Shown: positions 8,130 to 16,164 of the stretch, in pieces | Numbering within the stretch: the first letter of the stretch is position 1 | How the letters are laid out: every line of letters begins with the position of its first letter | DNA from: Methanooceanicella nereidis | GTDB lineage: Archaea > Halobacteriota > Methanocellia > Methanocellales > Methanocellaceae | Length of the DNA stretch: 64,000 nt | Assembly: GCF_021023085.1 (NCBI RefSeq) | Contig: NZ_PGCK01000004.1 | Coordinates: 1 to 64,000, forward strand | Direction of reading: 5' to 3' | Translations under genes and position numbers: made by a program | The notes under the pieces: generated by a model | Told to the model about the DNA's origin: nothing | Seen by the model: only the letters and a program-made list of their open reading frames with translations | Database searches by the model: none

Positions 8130-10880
8130 TTATTTCGGGACTTTCAGAGCTTCTATCTCGGCTACCTTCATCTGTTCAACTTTTTCTGTCAGCGCTTTTA
8201 GTATCGAGTCCAGAGTATCGGCATCACCCATGCTCTTGAACGCTATCATCGCTTCCTTTAGGTCGGCGTTTTCTTCCACAGCGCGTTTTAAGAGCTCTAC
8301 GGTCCTGACGTCGCTGACGAATCTCAGCGCCCACGCAGCTTCGCGGCGCACCCTTTCATCGCTATCCTTCAAGGACAGCAATAATGTCTCTATAGCCCTG
8401 GGGTCCTTTAACTCCCCCAGCGCCCAGACAAGTTCCCATTTATACGTACACGTGCCCTCGTTCGCGGCTTTTATGAGAGGCATTACAGCTAGATCCCCTA
8501 TGCTCACCAGAGCCCACGCGGCTTCACGCCTTACCAGCATGCTCGGGTCGTCCAGGGCCTCTATGAGCGGCGCAACTGCCCTGGGATCTCCCAGCACCCC
8601 CAGAGATATCGCCGCCTCGCGCCTTATATTCTCATTTTCATCTTTTAATGAGGGGACCAGTGATGTGGTGGCTCTTACATCCTTAATTTTGCCCAGGTTC
8701 ATTGCCGCGCTGATACGCAATCCTTCCCCGCCTGTATTCAGCATCGGCGTGATCTGCTCGACCATCCTGAACATCGTGATGGCGGAATTGCTCCTGACAT
8801 ACATGTCATCGTCGTTGAGCGCCCTGGTCAGCGGGCCTATTATCCTGCGAATGAAAACGTCTGCGGCGTTCTCATGCAATTCCATGAGCACTTTTAATAA
8901 CGGCCCGGTAAGTTCCAGGAACGCATAGATGGCCTTTCTCCTTACATCGTTGTTCTCGTCGTTCAATGCCTTGATCAGCGGGTCGAGGATCACCAGCATT
9001 GTGATAGCAGCATTACCGCGGATATCCGGGTCCGTGTCTTTCAAGGCCTTGGTCAGTGCCCCTATTACATACTCGTTAGATATTAGCCTTAGCGCGTCTG
9101 ATTCCTGAAGCCGCCCTTTTCTCCTCTCGTCCTTTAGCGCCCTGATCAGCGGGCCTATTATCCTGCGAATGACCGCTTCTACGGCGCCTGCGCGGACCTC
9201 GTGAAGCACGTTCAGGAGCGGTTCCATCATCCTTACAAAAGCGCCCACGACCGCTGTCCTGACCATGATATTGTCATCGTCCAGTGACCTGATAAGAGGG
9301 TCAAGTAACTGAAGCGTGTATATGGCCGCATTTCCGCGCGTGACAAAATCTTCGCTCTTAAGCTGCTTGATGACGGATTCAAAAATGACAGCCAGGGACA
9401 TCGAAGAGTTATTCCTGACATAATTATCCTCGTCCTTTAACGCCCCTATCAGCGGCATTATTGCCACAGGGTTCCCGATCTCGCCCAGCGCCCATGCCGC
9501 TTTAAGCCGCATGTCCGGGTCTTCGTCCTTTAGCGCTTCCAGAAGAGAAGTTATAGAGCCTTTATTTCCAAGTTTTACCAGCGCCCACGCGGCATCCCAC
9601 CTGACAGCCTGGTCATTATCTTTCAGCGCTTTTACAAGCGGGTCAATAGCCCGAGGATCTCCCAGGTCGCCCAGTGATAATGCTGCCACCTTACGGACCC
9701 TGTAATCCTCATCGTTAAGCGCTTCCATCAGGGTGCCGACCGATTCTTTCCCTATATTGTTAAAGGAAATGGCGGCTTCCTGCTGGATCGCCTCATCGCC
9801 CTGGCGTATTGCTTCTATAAGCGGCTTTATGGCTCTCGTGTCGCCGATGCTGCCCAGCGCCACTATCGCGGCTTTTCTGAAAATGTCATTTCTGTCCTTC
9901 AGGGCTTCTATTAAAGGCTCGACTGCCCTTTTATCGCGTATCTCGCCCAGCGCCCATATAGCGTTAAGCCTGACGAACCGGTTATCGCTTTTCATAGCTT
10001 CGATAAGAGCCTCGACCGCCCCTTCATCGCCTATCCTGACGAGTGCCCACGCGGCGTCCCACCGTACGGATTTGTTACTATCCTTGAGAGTCTCGATGAG
10101 CGGACCGACCGCCCTCTGGTCGCGGATCTCGCCCAGCGCCCACGCGGAGTTTTGCCTTACCATCTCGTTCTTATCCTTTAAACCGTTAATGAGAGGGATC
10201 ACTGCTTTTTCTTTAAAATTAATGAACGCTATCACGGCCTCGCGCCTTATCGCCTCATCCCTGTCCTTGAGGGATTGGACCAGCGGGCCTATTGCACGCG
10301 CATCATTTATCGTGCCGAGAGCTATAACCACGCTTCTTCGAACCGCGTCATCGCCGTCATTTAAGGTTTCGATCAACGGTTCCACTGCACGACCGTCACC
10401 GATGTTTCCAAGAGCCCATGCGGTGTTTTCCCTGACTTCCTCGAATTTGTCTTTCAACACCCGAATAAGAGGAAGCACAGCGCGGGGATCGCCGATCTTT
10501 CCGAGAGCCCATGCAGCGTTTTGGCGCACAGCCTCATCCCTGTCCTTCAGCCCTTCGATCAAAGGTTCCACAGCGCGGGGATCGCCGATGCTGCCCAGTG
10601 CTATGGCGGAACTTATCCTGAGGCCGCTATATGAGCTTTTTAAAGCTTCGATGAGGGGACCGACCACTCGTGTATCGCCGATGCAGCCAAGGGCTATCGC
10701 GGCCTCTCTCCTGATGTCAGCATCCTCAAAATTCAACGCCTCGATGAGAGGCCCGATGGCACGGGGATCGCCCGAACTGCCCAGTGCTATTATCGCTTCT
10801 ATGCGCAACTCCCTGTCTGCCGCGTATTTCAGCTCACGGATGAGCATCTCTACGCCCTTTTCTGTCCGGCCTGCTGACAT
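8130..10880 (-). CDS. Giant HEAT/PBS-lyase-type repeat protein
   Basis: 916 residues made almost entirely of about 29 repeats of 31 residues with the consensus VR..AA.ALG.IGDPRAV.PLI.ALKD. These are HEAT repeats of the phycobilisome-lyase type, which fold into a superhelical scaffold for binding proteins. There is no enzyme domain, signal or membrane segment. Two blocks in the middle (around residues 540-600 and 650-690) share a variant repeat with RRIIGPL and longer spacing, a sign of internal duplication of a two- or three-repeat unit. GGAGG lies 4 bases before the ATG. It stands alone between convergent and divergent neighbours, so the partner cannot be guessed. Confidence 0.85.
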   Translation of the reverse strand: MSAGRTEKGVEMLIRELKYAADRELRIEAIIALGSSGDPRAIGPLIEALNFEDADIRREAAIALGCIGDTRVVGPLIEALKSSYSGLRISSAIALGSIGDPRAVEPLIEGLKDRDEAVRQNAAWALGKIGDPRAVLPLIRVLKDKFEEVRENTAWALGNIGDGRAVEPLIETLNDGDDAVRRSVVIALGTINDARAIGPLVQSLKDRDEAIRREAVIAFINFKEKAVIPLINGLKDKNEMVRQNSAWALGEIRDQRAVGPLIETLKDSNKSVRWDAAWALVRIGDEGAVEALIEAMKSDNRFVRLNAIWALGEIRDKRAVEPLIEALKDRNDIFRKAAIVALGSIGDTRAIKPLIEAIRQGDEAIQQEAAISFNNIGKESVGTLMEALNDEDYRVRKVAALSLGDLGDPRAIDPLVKALKDNDQAVRWDAAWALVKLGNKGSITSLLEALKDEDPDMRLKAAWALGEIGNPVAIMPLIGALKDEDNYVRNNSSMSLAVIFESVIKQLKSEDFVTRGNAAIYTLQLLDPLIRSLDDDNIMVRTAVVGAFVRMMEPLLNVLHEVRAGAVEAVIRRIIGPLIRALKDERRKGRLQESDALRLISNEYVIGALTKALKDTDPDIRGNAAITMLVILDPLIKALNDENNDVRRKAIYAFLELTGPLLKVLMELHENAADVFIRRIIGPLTRALNDDDMYVRSNSAITMFRMVEQITPMLNTGGEGLRISAAMNLGKIKDVRATTSLVPSLKDENENIRREAAISLGVLGDPRAVAPLIEALDDPSMLVRREAAWALVSIGDLAVMPLIKAANEGTCTYKWELVWALGELKDPRAIETLLLSLKDSDERVRREAAWALRFVSDVRTVELLKRAVEENADLKEAMIAFKSMGDADTLDSILKALTEKVEQMKVAEIEALKVPK

Positions 10881-11022
10881 GATACCTCCGGGACCTTTTA
10901 TGAATCGTGGTCAGTCGTACTTTTTTCCTCTAAGATAAGTCTATTTTGTCCTGAATTATCATCTATTTTCCGTATAATCTAAAAACTTATATCTAACCTG
11001 GTGTTATTAACTTCGATAATAT

Positions 11023-11880
11023 ATGGTAAGGATTGCACTCCCCAATAAAGGAAGAGTCTATGAACCCATTATGAATATTTTCGAGCAGGCCGGACTGCAT
11101 ATAATAGACCATTCCGACAGAAGCCTTTTCGCAAAGACCGTCGACGATGAGATCACTCTTCTCTTCGCCAGGTCAAGGGATATCCCCGAATACGTCGAGT
11201 ACGGGGCAGCGGACATGGGTATCACGGGAGTGGACTTCATTCATGAGTCAGGATGCGACATAGAAGTCTTGCTCGATATGGGAATGGGCAGGGCGGACCT
11301 CGTGGTCGCTGTTCCGGACGACTCGGACATAGAAAAGATAGAGGATCTCGAAGGTAAAAAAATAGCCACGGAATTCCCGGAGATCACAAAGAAGTTCTTT
11401 TCGTCAAAAGGCATCAACGTGCACGTCGTCGAAGTCTCAGGCGCCACGGAGATAACCCCGCACATAGGGGTCGCTGACGCGATCGTAGACCTCACTTCCA
11501 GCGGTACCACGCTGTCCATAAACCACCTTAAGATCATAGCTCACGTGCTCCGCACGACCCAAAAGCTTATAGCCAGCAAAGAAAGCATGGCGAAGGACGG
11601 CAGGAAGATATCGGAGATAACGAGGGCGCTGGAAAGCGTGATCGAGGCGAAGGGCAAGAGGTATCTCATGATGAACGTACCGGTATCGTCGCTCGATATG
11701 GTGAAGAAAAAGATACCGGGCATGTCAGGGCCGACAGTGATGAAGGTCGAGTCCACGTCACCGATGTGCGCAGTTCATGCGGTCGTGCCTGAAAAAGAGA
11801 TATATAAACTCATCAACGAGCTAAAGGACGTAGGGGCAAGGGATATTCTCATTGTGCCCATTGAGCGTATCATGCGCTGA
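11023..11880 (+). CDS. hisG: ATP phosphoribosyltransferase HisG, long form
   Basis: First enzyme of histidine synthesis, joining ATP and PRPP. 285 residues with the catalytic domain (LPNKGRV near the N-terminus, YGAADMGITG, DLTSSGTTL for PRPP binding) and the extra C-terminal ACT-like regulatory domain that marks the long, HisZ-independent form (residues about 210-285, SPMCAVHAVVP). Histidine feedback inhibition through that domain is known for the family. A TATA-like box (about 10983-10992) lies 30-35 bases before the ATG and no ribosome binding site is seen, so the message is nearly leaderless. No other his genes adjoin; a HisA-like paralogue lies at 36.2 kb. Confidence 0.95.
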   Translation: MVRIALPNKGRVYEPIMNIFEQAGLHIIDHSDRSLFAKTVDDEITLLFARSRDIPEYVEYGAADMGITGVDFIHESGCDIEVLLDMGMGRADLVVAVPDDSDIEKIEDLEGKKIATEFPEITKKFFSSKGINVHVVEVSGATEITPHIGVADAIVDLTSSGTTLSINHLKIIAHVLRTTQKLIASKESMAKDGRKISEITRALESVIEAKGKRYLMMNVPVSSLDMVKKKIPGMSGPTVMKVESTSPMCAVHAVVPEKEIYKLINELKDVGARDILIVPIERIMR

Positions 11881-11954
11881 CAGGATAAATATTAAGTCGT
11901 ATCGAGTGTTAATGAGAACAATTTATCTTTAAAAAGTATTTAGCAGGGATCATA

Positions 11955-12632
11955 ATGATTGACTGGAGGAAATGGAGACACATCACCAAACTTGACCCGG
12001 ACAAGCCGATAACTCCAAAGGACGTCGCAGCGATAGTAGATTCTGGCACTGATGCCATCATGGTCTCGGGTACCCAGAACATCACGAAAGAGAACGTAGC
12101 GAACTTAGTGGGCATGCTGAAGGAATACAGCATCCCCAAAGTGCTTGAGCCGGCCAACATCGACGGTCTTAGGGATGACCTTGATTTCATTTTCGTGCCG
12201 TCGATCATTAATACGGATGTCTCATTCTGGATAATGGGCGCCCATAAGGAATGGGTGCAGCATTATAAAGTGGACTGGGATAGGATCATCCCTGAAGCAT
12301 ACATTGTATTAAATCCCCGCTCTGCGGTAGCGATAGTTACCAAGGCAAAGACCGATATACCTGTAAAAGAGGTCGCTGCATATGCGGAATGCGCGGACAG
12401 GTTCTTCCACTTCCCAGTGGTGTACATCGAGTATAGCGGTACTTACGGAGACCCTGCGGTCGTGAAGGCCGTCAAGGAAAAGCTGGATAAGTCCGTCCTG
12501 TACTATGGCGGCGGCATAAACTCCAGGGAGAAAGCCGAGGAAATGGCAAAATATGCCGATACCATAATAGTCGGTAACGCGGTCTACGAGAACGGCGGTA
12601 TCGAAAAGCTTAAAGAAACAGTCGTAAGATAA
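11955..12632 (+). CDS. Geranylgeranylglyceryl phosphate synthase (PcrB family)
   Basis: Catalyses the first ether bond of archaeal lipids, joining sn-glycerol-1-phosphate and geranylgeranyl diphosphate. The 225-residue TIM barrel carries the family signatures: HITKLDPDKP near the N-terminus, DAIMVSGTQN, YIEYSGTYGDP and the phosphate-binding YYGGGINS and IIVGNAVYE at the C-terminal end. GGGATC precedes the ATG at a suitable distance. The enzyme for the second ether bond, a UbiA-type prenyltransferase, lies 1.3 kb downstream on the other strand, so the region holds both early lipid steps. Confidence 0.93.
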   Translation: MIDWRKWRHITKLDPDKPITPKDVAAIVDSGTDAIMVSGTQNITKENVANLVGMLKEYSIPKVLEPANIDGLRDDLDFIFVPSIINTDVSFWIMGAHKEWVQHYKVDWDRIIPEAYIVLNPRSAVAIVTKAKTDIPVKEVAAYAECADRFFHFPVVYIEYSGTYGDPAVVKAVKEKLDKSVLYYGGGINSREKAEEMAKYADTIIVGNAVYENGGIEKLKETVVR

Positions 12633-12634
12633 GC

Positions 12635-13327
12635 CTATTTATGGCTTATCAAGCTATTTTTACCATTTTTATACAGCCTTAGCCTGTAAGCTATTCCCAT
12701 GTAGTCTATCGTATGCTCTTTGAACCTTGAGGACCCGGCCAGCCTCGAAAGCTCCTTCTCGTTGTAGAAAGGTTCCGTAAAGGAGTGTAACCGTAAAAGC
12801 CAGCTTCTGAAAAACCCGTACTTGCGCTTTAGATTCACAAAACGCTCGGGATCGATCTTCCGGGGCATATCGTATATCCAGGCCTCTCCCCCGTGCCTGA
12901 GGACACGATATATCTCGTCGAGCGCTATGTCAGGCTGTTTCCAGTGATGAAAGGATAGCGTGCTGATGACAAGGTCGAACTCCCTGTCATCGAACGGCAG
13001 CGAGTTAGCATTTCCGACCTTAAAGACCACGTTGCCCAGCCCATCATCTCTGGCGGCATCAGACGCGATCTTTACCATATCTGCGGACAGGTCTATCCCG
13101 GTGACATGAACATAATTATTCCTGGACGCTATCATGATCGGCAGCCTTCCCGGTCCCGTGCCGATGTCAAGTATCCTTCCGGAGGACACTTTCTTCAATA
13201 CCTGGGCGGAAACGCTCCTGTAAAAGTCGATAAATACGTGCGAGGAGCTTATGAACAGATAAACCCGTGAAAGCGGATATGGTATGCCTTCCGGATGAAA
13301 CCTGGACAGAATACCTCCCGTGGACAT
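12635..13327 (-). CDS. Class I SAM-dependent methyltransferase
   Basis: 230 residues with the Rossmann methyltransferase motifs in order: motif I ILDIGTGPGRLP near residue 52, the acidic GIDLSADMV, FKVGNANSLPFDD, and ISTLSFHHW before the post-motif YRVLRHGGEAWIYD. This is the Methyltransf_11/UbiE-like fold acting on small molecules. The substrate is unknown; its place between GGGP synthase and the UbiA enzyme might suggest lipid or quinone-like modification, but it is on the opposite strand to the former and converges with it two bases apart. Confidence 0.85.
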   Translation of the reverse strand: MSTGGILSRFHPEGIPYPLSRVYLFISSSHVFIDFYRSVSAQVLKKVSSGRILDIGTGPGRLPIMIASRNNYVHVTGIDLSADMVKIASDAARDDGLGNVVFKVGNANSLPFDDREFDLVISTLSFHHWKQPDIALDEIYRVLRHGGEAWIYDMPRKIDPERFVNLKRKYGFFRSWLLRLHSFTEPFYNEKELSRLAGSSRFKEHTIDYMGIAYRLRLYKNGKNSLISHK

Positions 13328-13509
13328 AAGCTAACATCCTGTGATAATAATTTTGTATATCCGCATATGTATAATCATGCCCCGTGATTCTGAGGTTTAT
13401 TCTGGTGTATATAACCAATTAATCGTGAAATAATGAATAACAATACTTTTATAAATCAAGCCATCATATATCCATATCTTGGGGGTATATAGCCATTTCA
13501 GCTATTGAA

Positions 13510-13911
13510 GTGAGTCGCGGTGTGTTCAGCATAAACTATCACATCGTGCTGATAACGAAGAACAGGAGACCTGTTTTTATAGGTCCGATAAAGGACTACA
13601 TTGAGAGCACCATACGGGAGATATCAAAGTCAAGAGAGCTTCTGGCAAGCGATATTGACGTGTATCCCGATCATATAAGGCTTAATATAGCGGCAAGCCC
13701 GATGGAGTCGCCTTACAGCATCGTCAAAGCGCTCAAGAACCTGACATGGTCTTTTCTTGTGTTGAAATTCCCGGAGATCAAGGCTGCGCTGTCAGACGGG
13801 CTATGGTCATCGTCATACTATATCGTCACTGTCGAAGAGGTAGATAAAAGGACAATCGACGAATACGTGGCCGCACATAACGATTCTAACATGGTCAAGC
13901 TTGTAGCATGA
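13510..13911 (+). CDS. IS200-like (Y1/HUH) transposase-related protein with altered metal site
   Basis: 133 residues with the overall layout of TnpA of IS200/IS605 and of REP-associated transposases: N-terminal YHIVLITKNRRPVF, a central VYPDHIRLNI, LWSSSYYIVTVEE and a helix TIDEYVAAH with a candidate catalytic Tyr. The metal-binding HUH motif, normally H-x-H, reads H-I-R, so the second His is lost. No TnpB and no obvious terminal palindromes adjoin. This suggests a decayed or domesticated relative. GTG was taken as start; TATATA about 20-25 bases upstream fits a leaderless message. It ends three bases before the convergent UbiA gene. Confidence 0.65.
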   Translation: MSRGVFSINYHIVLITKNRRPVFIGPIKDYIESTIREISKSRELLASDIDVYPDHIRLNIAASPMESPYSIVKALKNLTWSFLVLKFPEIKAALSDGLWSSSYYIVTVEEVDKRTIDEYVAAHNDSNMVKLVA

Positions 13912-13914
13912 GCC

Positions 13915-14784
13915 TCATATGAGGGCGCCCAGCAAAAATCCTAGCAGTGCCAGGATCATTGCCACCATCGTCACCTTTCTCATTTTTCCGACCGTCTTAA
14001 TATCATGGCTCCCGAGCAGCTTTACGCATACCCATGTGAGCACGGCTAACGATGCTGCTGCAAATACTGCATATACCGGGTCAAGGTAATATGACGGGTC
14101 CAGGCTCTCGAAAAAGAACGGCAGCGGCGCCAGTACCATCCCCGCCGCGTAAAGTCCTACGGCCATGTATTTTGCCTTTTCCTCCCCATAGACACGCGCT
14201 ATCGTCTTAACATCCCTCAGCGCATCGCCTTCTACGTCCATTATTCCTTTCATGATCTCCCTGCCGACGCCTATCAGGAACGCTATCGCGGAAAGCACAT
14301 AAAGAACATATGAATTCTCAAAGAGGACGCTGGCGAACAGGAAAGGGGATGCCATGGTGAAGCTGATGTAAATATTGCCCCATATCCCGTACTCCTTAAG
14401 TTTTACGTTGTACAGTATGCTGAAGGCTATCAGGAGTATGAGCACTATGATGGCCCCGATGTTATTCATGAATGTGATCGATATTATGCTTAGTATGAAA
14501 GTGATGACAGTAAGCCAGAGGGCTTCGTTCTTCGTAATATCTCCCCTGACGATAGGACGATCAGTCCGGTTATTCTTTATATCGACCTCTACGTCATAAT
14601 AATCATTCAGGGCGAATGCTCCCATCTCGGCGAATATCGCTGCAAGGCTTCCTGCTAGCGCCACCTGAAGGTCAGGCATGCCTCTGTAAGCGATCATTAA
14701 GCTGATGACAAGGCTAAAAGCATAGATTAGGCCGTGTTCCAGCCTGGTTAGCTCCCATATAGCCTTCATTTTTTTAAAGACCAT
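13915..14784 (-). CDS. UbiA-family prenyltransferase, probable digeranylgeranylglyceryl phosphate synthase
   Basis: Adds the second geranylgeranyl chain in archaeal membrane lipids. About eight membrane segments and both Asp-rich motifs: NDYYDVEVD near residue 60 and DVEGDALRD near residue 185. A shift to ATG at 14784 is favoured because GGAG sits 8 bases ahead and the longer in-frame start lies inside the TATA-like box (about 14807-14819). It is transcribed away from tsr3 from a shared 65-base gap. Other UbiA enzymes share the fold; DGGGP synthase is preferred because GGGP synthase is close by and archaeal relatives of this length have that role. Confidence 0.82.
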   Translation of the reverse strand: MVFKKMKAIWELTRLEHGLIYAFSLVISLMIAYRGMPDLQVALAGSLAAIFAEMGAFALNDYYDVEVDIKNNRTDRPIVRGDITKNEALWLTVITFILSIISITFMNNIGAIIVLILLIAFSILYNVKLKEYGIWGNIYISFTMASPFLFASVLFENSYVLYVLSAIAFLIGVGREIMKGIMDVEGDALRDVKTIARVYGEEKAKYMAVGLYAAGMVLAPLPFFFESLDPSYYLDPVYAVFAAASLAVLTWVCVKLLGSHDIKTVGKMRKVTMVAMILALLGFLLGALI

Positions 14785-14849
14785 AAAATGTTCTCCGTAG
14801 GACAGCAAATATAAAGCATAATCAGTATTATCCTATAAAACGATTTTCT

Positions 14850-15371
14850 ATGGAAGGAGAAAAAGCGAGACTGTACGTGTACCATGCCAGGCAGGACGAC
14901 CCGAAAAAGTGCACTGCCAGGCGTATGAAACAATTCGGCCTCGTCACGATGTATGAGTCCATAGAGAAGCTTCCTTTCGGCGCGATCCTGCTTGATCCGA
15001 CGGCGGGCAAAGCCATATCGCCGGCAGACAGGCAATATGCCCAAAAGGGCATAGTGGTACTTGACTGCACATGGGAAGAGGTGGAAAGGGTGTTCCCCAT
15101 GCTAAAGGTCAAGCATATGGAGAACCGTGCCCTGCCCTATATGCTCGCGGCGAACCCGATGAACTACGGGAGGCCTTTCATGTTCAATTCCGCTGAAGCG
15201 TTCGTTGCCGCCCTGTACATTCTTGGGTATAAGGAACAGGCATTTGAGGTCGCTTCCAGGTTCAAGTGGGGAGAGACGTTCTTCGCGCTGAACAGAGAGC
15301 CTCTGGAGGCATATGCCGCGGCTAAAGATTCTGCCGATATAATAGAGATACAAAAAGAGTTCATGCCGTGA
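14850..15371 (+). CDS. tsr3: Tsr3, 16S rRNA aminocarboxypropyltransferase
   Basis: 173-residue DUF367/Tsr3 protein that transfers the aminocarboxypropyl group of SAM to a hypermodified small-subunit rRNA base. Signatures include [11 protein letters not shown] near the N-terminus, [21 protein letters not shown], and [17 protein letters not shown], the core of the SAM-binding SPOUT-like fold. The start is ATG about 20 bases after an AT-rich promoter shared with the divergent UbiA gene. It is followed by an inverted-repeat element rather than a simple terminator. Confidence 0.92.
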   Translation: MEGEKARLYVYHARQDDPKKCTARRMKQFGLVTMYESIEKLPFGAILLDPTAGKAISPADRQYAQKGIVVLDCTWEEVERVFPMLKVKHMENRALPYMLAANPMNYGRPFMFNSAEAFVAALYILGYKEQAFEVASRFKWGETFFALNREPLEAYAAAKDSADIIEIQKEFMP

Positions 15372-15423
15372 ACTGTGAGTCCCATTAATTCATAATTTTA
15401 TTATATCCCCATTTTCACCGCAA

Positions 15424-15597
15424 TGCGCACGAAGGCGAATAAGGACCACCAGTTTTCCACCAAGAAGGGCGCTATGGGCACAAGGGTTCACAAAGGACTT
15501 TTAAGAAGATTAACATATACTTAAAAAATTTGTGTACCTTACTTGCCTTTGTGCGCTTCGTGGTGAAAAATAGCGTCCTTAGTTGCCTTTGTGGTAG
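15424..15597 (+). repeat. Family 1 inverted repeat, copy A
   Basis: Purine-rich left arms built of short units such as CACGAAGGCGAATAAGG, an AT-rich loop (around 15498-15530: AAAGGACTTT, AGAAG, ACATATACTTAAA), then complementary right arms CCTTTGTGCGCTTCGTGG and a second one. It fills most of the gap between tsr3 and the convergent cupin gene. The arms pair imperfectly. See also copies near 18.9, 21.7, 37.1, 49.2 and 58.1 kb. Confidence 0.85.
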
Positions 15598-15669
15598 GCT
15601 TGATCACAGTAGAACAGAAACATAAATTGTGGAAATTACAGGACCTAGCAAAGAGTATTTAGGCGCCCT

Positions 15670-16041
15670 TCACAGCAGCCTGTTATCGAATTTTCCCGGA
15701 CCTTCTATCGTGAGCACTACCAGAGGGCTATTCCCCACGTTCTTGATCCCGTGGGATCTTCCCGGAGGCGATACCATCATCATGCCTTCGTCTACCATCA
15801 GCGGCTCATTCTCGGCAGAGCGGTACTCGCCCATGCCGCCCATGACGATCATTATACACTCCGAGTCGGTATGCTTATGGAACGGCAGCGTCTGCCCCAT
15901 CATGACAGTCCAGAGCCTTATGCGATGGTCTTTAGACTCATACACCGGCACCTCGTTCGGTGTCAGCTTCTTACCCTGCCGGTAGTCATCAAGATCAAAG
16001 ACCCTTTTCGCCTCTTCCTTTAATATGTCCGATTCCTGCAT
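15670..16041 (-). CDS. Small cupin-domain protein
   Basis: A 123-residue single cupin. The first cupin motif is recognisable as LPFHKHTDSECIMIVMGG (metal ligands H, H, E) and the second as PPGRSHGIKNVG. Such proteins bind metal ions or small ligands, and many are isomerases or sensors of unknown substrate. ATG was chosen over a GTG one codon earlier. It stands alone, facing tsr3 across repeat copy A and diverging from hel308. No function can be assigned beyond the fold. Confidence 0.8.
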   Translation of the reverse strand: MQESDILKEEAKRVFDLDDYRQGKKLTPNEVPVYESKDHRIRLWTVMMGQTLPFHKHTDSECIMIVMGGMGEYRSAENEPLMVDEGMMMVSPPGRSHGIKNVGNSPLVVLTIEGPGKFDNRLL

Positions 16042-16164
16042 CACGATGCCTCATAACTCAATATCATCTATGTGCTGATAATTGAAAGCCGGGTAGATGG
16101 CGATTAAAACTTTCAATGACCTAGGGAAAACATGATTTAGTATAGCCGCATCAAATCCCTTTAT

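Noticed and set aside
8077-10938. Two long rightward reading frames (283 and 401 codons) opposite the HEAT gene
   Set aside because: They are antisense shadows caused by the repeated codon pattern of the HEAT repeats; they are rich in Ser, Arg and Ala with no domain.
13484-13497. GGGGGTATATAGC, also seen near 32718
   Set aside because: Two copies only, in different contexts; probably chance TATA-like boxes.
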